Positions 22,119 to 26,859 of a stretch of DNA of 26,859 bases are shown here, piece after piece. Position numbers and translations under genes: made by a program. Source of the DNA: Skeletonema tropicum (lineage: Eukaryota; Bacillariophyta; Thalassiosirophyceae; Thalassiosirales; Thalassiosiraceae); NCBI GenBank assembly GCA_037178625.1, contig JAWZXG010000081.1:1-26859 (forward strand). Reading direction: 5' to 3'. How positions within the stretch are numbered: position 1 is the stretch's first letter; every line of letters starts with the position of its first letter. Under the pieces are notes generated by a model that had not been told where the DNA came from, ran no database searches, and saw only the letters and a program-made list of their open reading frames with translations.

Positions 22119-24164
22119 AGTAACACCGCAGAAGAGACCGAAGCGAAACTCAGCAGCGGCAGCTCAGCAGCTGCTGCCGTACAACCAATAAGCGCAGCGC
22201 CGTCAAATTATTCAAGCGACACCAATCAGAATCAGAGCAGCGAGAAAGGAGGCTTGTTTGACTATTTAATATCGCGCAAGAAACTACACAGCAATAACAA
22301 TAACACGCCTCCATCGCCATGTGACAAGAATCCTCGTGATCGTGATGAGCGAATGAAATATCATCGACTGGCCAATGCAGCAGCTGGCTCTCAATATTTT
22401 GGATCACTTTCAATTCCACTCTTTCAGGATGATAGCGATAGCGACAATGATGACACAAATTCAAATCAGGTGGCCACGTCGACATTTGCTGCAGCCGTCG
22501 GCATCATCTTCTTCGTCAGCAGCAGCATCATCATCTTCCTGGTTGAAGACATTTCAAACGAAATCTAAATCTTGCTGAAAGTAATCCTCAATTGAATTCC
22601 GACACTTCCGCCGCTGCCGCCGCCGCAATAGATCAATCATCGTCCTCCTCATCATGGATGAATAAAGCGTGGCAAACTGTCGACTCGGCAACTGATTGGA
22701 TATCATCGACTTCTTTCAAGTTACCGTCGAATAATAATAATTCCGACTACTGATACAACCAACAACAGCCACAGCAGCAACAACAGCTCATCATCATGGT
22801 CACTGTCCTCCACTGTATCCAACGCCATATCCTCCATCAGGATAAACACAGTCACTTTCACTTGCCCAATCCATTCAAGGACGATAAGGAATCCATCAAT
22901 GACAGGTATCACAATATCCATGACAATTCTGCGCTCAACAACCACAACAATTCAAAGTAATAATGCCAACAATAGCAATAATTTGCTACTTCTACCAAAG
23001 ATTGCCTCTAGGTTCGAATGGGCCACGAAGCGACGTAACCCCTACCAAGCCGTGATTGGACGAGTCGATACGGATTATTATTTGTTATCGGGTCCAGTGG
23101 TAGTAGTGGGGTTGAGCATGATGTGGCTTCCTACTTGGTTTCGATCGAGTGTTATCGGTGGTGGTGCATATTCATATTATGAGAGCAAGAGAAGGAACGA
23201 TTAAGGATTGGATGAAGCAGGAGCGATCATTATTATTTTATATGACAATCAACTGAATAACTTGAGGAATGATGTACAATGTATGTGTATGTGAAGAGAG
23301 AGAGAACGAAAGAGAGAGAGGTATGATAATAGAAGACGTCCCGTTGGTACTTGACTATTACTAGATGATACTACTTGACCTCTTTCTCTCCAAATAAACC
23401 TCTTCCTTCGTATCTTCCGCTGTAGTGGTTGTATCAATGCGATGAGTATTGATTTTCGAATCCTCTCATTGCGCTGTATCGATTGAAGTCGAGAAAATCT
23501 TTTGTCAATGTTGATCGAATCCTTGTTTCAAGCGCTATCGGTTATACCATCATTGCTATAATTCTATAATCACAGCTCGTCTCGTCCATAAACTGGCCTT
23601 GACTCCGCTCGGCAATGACAGTTGTTGCATTCCACAGGCAGCGACAACACGAACAATACTGATGGTGGACGACGACGACGACATGATCGTCGAGTGGATG
23701 GTACTACAAGCCGAGCGGAGTCGAATATACAATGACAAGCAGTATCGTCGGCAACATGCAACATCAGCTACTCCACACCCGCCTAACACGAGCGACGCAG
23801 TATCGTCGGCAAACATCTCAACCGCATTCAGAGAAGGAAGGAGTTGGGAGTAGCCTGATGATGATGAGGTTGGGAGTGGATGGTGTTGCTTGTGGTTGCC
23901 TCCTGTGGTATGTTGTAATCATCGTCGGCAATGATGCTGTTGGTGGATGAAGCCGAACGGTCGTCGACGCCAGTTGATGTTGAATAGTAAGATGGACGGT
24001 AAGGTACATTACACACGTGCCAACCTAGCATTGAGATTGAGGACGCTGCATTAAATAGAAGTGTCTTCAGCGAAGCGTGCGAGGGCCCCTGCCCGAGCTG
24101 TGATTATTGTGGATCTTGCCCTCCGTACCGTTTATTAACACCCTCGCCCATAACTATTGTCATG
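21472..24164 (+). repeat. Unit 9, 2,693 bp, many indels
   Basis: Indels throughout, net +20. They include a rearranged ATG-repeat block at 22089-22124 that lacks the main start codon, and a compound change at about 23099-23110. Confidence 0.95.
22119..23204 (+). pseudogene. 361-aa orphan gene, start codon lost and several indels (unit 9)
   Basis: The block before the gene is rearranged, so codon 2 (AGT at 22119) follows agagtagag directly and no main ATG exists. Insertions fall near 22496 (C), 22572 (T), 22743 (C), 22848 (2 bp) and 22951 (T). A compound change at about 23099-23110 shortens the sequence by 3 bp and alters codons around residue 327. The total is again 1,086 nt by coincidence. 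This copy has more complex differences than the others, but single-base insertions still dominate. Confidence 0.78.
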
Positions 24165-24814
24165 GATTTTTGGATTTCACTGGCATTAAGGTGGTCGCTT
24201 TTTTTGGATATTAGGTGTACAATACCGATTGTCAGTTATCGCCGTTCGCCGTTCGCCGTTCGTCAAGAAGTGTCTTTTGCGAGGCCCTCGGCCGAGCTGT
24301 GTTTATTATTTTGATAGTAACCATGGTACGAATCAAATCAGCTTCAAAGTAGCTAGTAGCTTTCCAATGGTTGTCATATGTCGTGTTTTGATTCAAATTT
24401 CGACCTCGGCTGTGAAGTTCTGCATGCAACGCCGGATTTCGAGCTGCTGGTCACTTTCTAGACCCGTTTTTTAACCGAGACGATCTGTGAAAAGTCATCC
24501 AATCAAACTCATTACACGCCTAATCGATAGACCTCGATGAGAGCTTTCCAAAATGCCACTGATCGTCTTGATTGGACCGCTAGGAGACAAGATATCAAAA
24601 GATACGGCTCATGGTGCATCTCGATCTACTGCTCTTGATTTGATGGCTTTTTTGATGCGACACAGCAATTCAGATGCCCATCTCTCTCAAAAAGTTCCGC
24701 CAACACTCTCAACGCTCAGCTCTCTAGCTCTTCGCTTAGCTTGACATCTCTCATGTCATTGCTGCAATGTTGTACATAATAATATGATAGGAGCATGAGT
24801 AGAGATGAGTAGAG
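23205..24814 (+). other. Spacer between unit 9 and unit 10 genes
   Basis: The most indel-rich complete spacer after unit 1: single-base gains cluster in 23636-23855, a small change near 23960 alters the third arm of the inverted repeat, and the gccgttc tandem is expanded near 24250. AATAAA is at 23393. Confidence 0.8.
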
Positions 24815-25910
24815 ATGAGTAAACACCGCAGAAGAGACCGAAGCGAAACTCAGCAGCGGCAGCTCAGCAGCTGCTGCCGTACAACCAATAAGCGCAGCGC
24901 CGCCGTCAAATTATTCAAGCGACACCAATCAGAATCAGAGCAGCGAGAAAGGAGGCTTGTTTGACTATTTAATATCGCGCAAGAAACTACACAGCAATAA
25001 CAATAACACGCCTCCATCGCCATGTGACAAGAATCCTCGTGATCGTGATGAGCGAATTGAAATATCATCTCGACTGGCCAATGCAGCAGCTGGCTCTTCA
25101 ATATTTTGGATCACTTTCAATTCCACTCTTTCAGGATGATAGCGATAGCGACAATGATGACACAAATTCAAATCAGGTGGCCACGTCGACATTTGCTGCA
25201 GCGTCGGCATCATCTTCTTCGTCAGCAGCAGCATCATCATCTTCCTGGTTGAAGACATTTCAAACGAAATCTAAATCTGCTGAAAGTAATCCTCAATTGA
25301 ATTCCGACACTTCCGCCGCTGCCGCCGCCGCAATAGATCAATCATCGTCCTCCTCATCATGGATGAATAAAGCGTGGCAAACTGTCGACTCGGCAACTGA
25401 TTGGATATCATCGACTTCTTTCAAGTTACCGTCGAATAATAATAATTCGACTACTGATACAACCAACAACAGCCACAGCAGCAACAAACAGCTCATCATC
25501 ATGGTCACTGTCCTCCACTGTATCCAACGCCATATCCTCCATCAGGATAAACAGTCACTTTCACTTGCCCAATCCATTCAAGGACGATAAGGGAATCCAT
25601 CAATGACAGGTATCACAATATCCATGACAATTCTGCGCTCAACAACCACAACAATCAAAGTAATAATGCCAACAATAGCAATAATTTGCTACTTCTACCA
25701 AAGATTGCCTCTAGGTTCGAATGGGCCACGAAGCGACGTAACCCCTACCAAGCCGTGATTGGACGAGTCGATACGGATTATTATTTGTTATCGGGTCCAG
25801 TGAGTAGTTTATGGGGGTTGAGCATGATGTGGCTTCCTACTTGGTTTCGATCGAGTGTTATCGGTGGTGGTGCATATTCATATTATGAGAGCAAGAGAAG
25901 GAACGATTAA
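24815..25910 (+). pseudogene. 361-aa orphan gene with seven small insertions (unit 10)
   Basis: The start ATG is present at 24815, but an extra A at about 24821-24823 shifts the frame after codon 2. Further gains are 3 bp near 24901, 1 near 25056, 2 near 25069, 1 near 25097, 1 near 25487 and 1 near 25592, giving 1,096 nt. From about 25600 to the TAA at 25908-25910 the sequence is consensus. All are insertions. Confidence 0.8.
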
Positions 25911-26859
25911 GGATGGATGAAGCAGGAGCGATCATTATTATTTTATATGACAATCAACTGAATAACTTGAGGAATGATGTACAATGTATGTGTATGTGAA
26001 GAGAGAGAGAACGAAAGAGAGAGAGGTATGATAATAGAAGACGTCCCGTTGGTACTTGACTATTACTAGATGATACTACTTGACCTCTTTCTCTCCAAAT
26101 AAACCTCTTCCTTCGTATCTTCCGCTGTAGTGGTTGTATCAATGCGATGAGTATTGATTTCGAATCCTCTCATTGCGCTGTATCGATTGAAGTCGAGAAA
26201 ATCTTTTGTCAATGTTGATCGAATCCTTGTTTCAAGCGCTATCGGTTATACCATCATTGCTATAATTCTATAATCACAGCTCGTCTCGTCCATAAACTGG
26301 CCTTGACTCCGCTCGGCAATGACAGTTGTTGCATTCCACAGCAGCGACAACACGAACAATACTGATGGTGGACGACGACGACGACATGATCGTCGAGTGG
26401 ATGGTACTACAAGCCGAGCGGAGTCGAATATACAATGACAAGCAGTATCGTCGGCAACATGCAACATCAGCTACTCCACACCGCCTAACACGAGCGACGC
26501 AGTATCGTCGGCAACATCTCAACCGCATCAGAGAAGAAGGAGTTGGGAGTAGCTGATGATGATGAGGTTGGGAGTGGATGGTGTTGCTTGTGGTTGCCTC
26601 CTGTGGTATGTTGTAATCATCGTCGGCAATGATGCTGTTGGTGGATGAAGCCGAACGGAGTCGACGCCAGTTGATGTTGAATAGTAAGATGGACGGTAAG
26701 GTACATTACACGTGCCAACCTAGCATTGAGATTGAGGACGCTGCATTAAATAGAAGTGTCTTCAGCGAAGCGTGCGAGGGCCCCTGCCCGAGCTGTGATT
26801 ATTGTGGATCTTGCCCTCCGTACCGTTTATTAACACCCTCGCCCATAACTATTGTCATG
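25911..26859 (+). other. Final partial spacer, unit 10
   Basis: Consensus sequence to the last base, with AATAAA at 26098, the inverted repeat and iteron-like repeats. The Cys-rich frame begins near 26633 and is open at the window end. It continues in phase into base 1. Confidence 0.8.

Larger units (their letters stand above)
1..26859 (+). repeat. Ten-unit head-to-tail tandem array, unit about 2,673 bp
   Basis: The same sequence recurs ten times in the same orientation, with no unique DNA at either edge. The phase marker gatttggatttcac occurs at 1 (base 1 itself), 2749, 5422, 8094, 10769, 13442, 16115, 18793 and 21472, and as an indel-bearing version at 24165. The window ends in attgtcatg and starts with gatttgg, exactly the order found at every internal junction, so it contains an integer number of units. 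Units 2 and 5 are both 2,673 bp and define the consensus; unit 3 differs by loss of one A in an A4 run near 5844, and unit 4 by a 2-bp gc gain near 10407. Variation is almost purely indel. Either a circular element represented as a concatemer or a genomic satellite array would give this picture. Confidence 0.98.
24165..26859 (+). repeat. Unit 10, 2,695 bp, clean after about 25600
   Basis: Net +22. Twelve of these are in the spacer before the gene, including one whole extra gccgttc 7-mer near 24240-24265, and ten are inside the gene. From about 25600 to the end it matches consensus by eye. Confidence 0.95.

Noticed and set aside
1..26859. CRISPR array, because of regular repeats
   Set aside because: The repeat unit is thousands of bases long with identical interiors; there are no short repeats with variable spacers.
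1..26859. Ribosomal DNA or histone-type tandem gene cluster
   Set aside because: No conserved rRNA sequence was recognised and the encoded protein is not a histone.
1..26859. Rolling-circle replicon or DNA virus with a Rep protein
   Set aside because: No HUH or Walker-type motif was seen in the 361-residue protein or other frames, and no stem-loop with a recognised nick site was found.

Overview
The window is one object: ten head-to-tail copies of a unit of about 2,673 bp that fill all 26,859 bases with nothing else between or beside them. Taking the first base as the phase, the units are 1-2748, 2749-5421, 5422-8093, 8094-10768, 10769-13441, 13442-16114, 16115-18792, 18793-21471, 21472-24164 and 24165-26859 (2748, 2673, 2672, 2675, 2673, 2673, 2678, 2679, 2693 and 2695 bp). 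The last base of the window joins the first base with no gain or loss, so the sequence can be closed into a circle of exactly ten units.

Each unit carries one convincing gene on the + strand: an orphan 361-residue protein rich in Ser, Asn and Ala, ending in a less repetitive, aromatic, partly hydrophobic region. It is intact and gives the same protein in units 2, 3, 4 and 5. It is frameshifted in units 6, 7, 8 and 10, has also lost its start codon in unit 9, and is riddled with insertions in unit 1. The remaining ~1,587 bp of each unit is a spacer with an AATAAA signal 188 nt after the stop, a purine-rich tract, a 13-bp inverted repeat, three copies of the 11-mer atcgtcggcaa, a possible small Cys-rich ORF, and a chain of five overlapping short uORFs running into the main start codon.

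Organism: the homopolymeric Ser/Asn/Ala runs, the AATAAA signal, the large spacer and the single monocistronic ORF suggest a nuclear or plasmid-like element of a eukaryote, perhaps a microalga or other protist. This is inference; no taxonomic marker is present. No rRNA, tRNA, transposase, replication initiator, CRISPR or known plasmid gene was recognised.

The units differ almost only by one- to few-base insertions and deletions, with hardly any substitutions. The differences are dense in 1-2170 and 21,480-25,600, sparse in 13,560-21,340, and nearly absent in 2,170-13,560 and 25,600-26,859. This looks like uncorrected long-read error, not gene decay. The main biological question is whether the object is (a) a small circular element of about 2.67 kb, or a multimer of it, assembled as a concatemer, or (b) a true chromosomal tandem array of a protein-coding satellite. 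Some 'pseudogenes' listed here may be intact in the real molecule.
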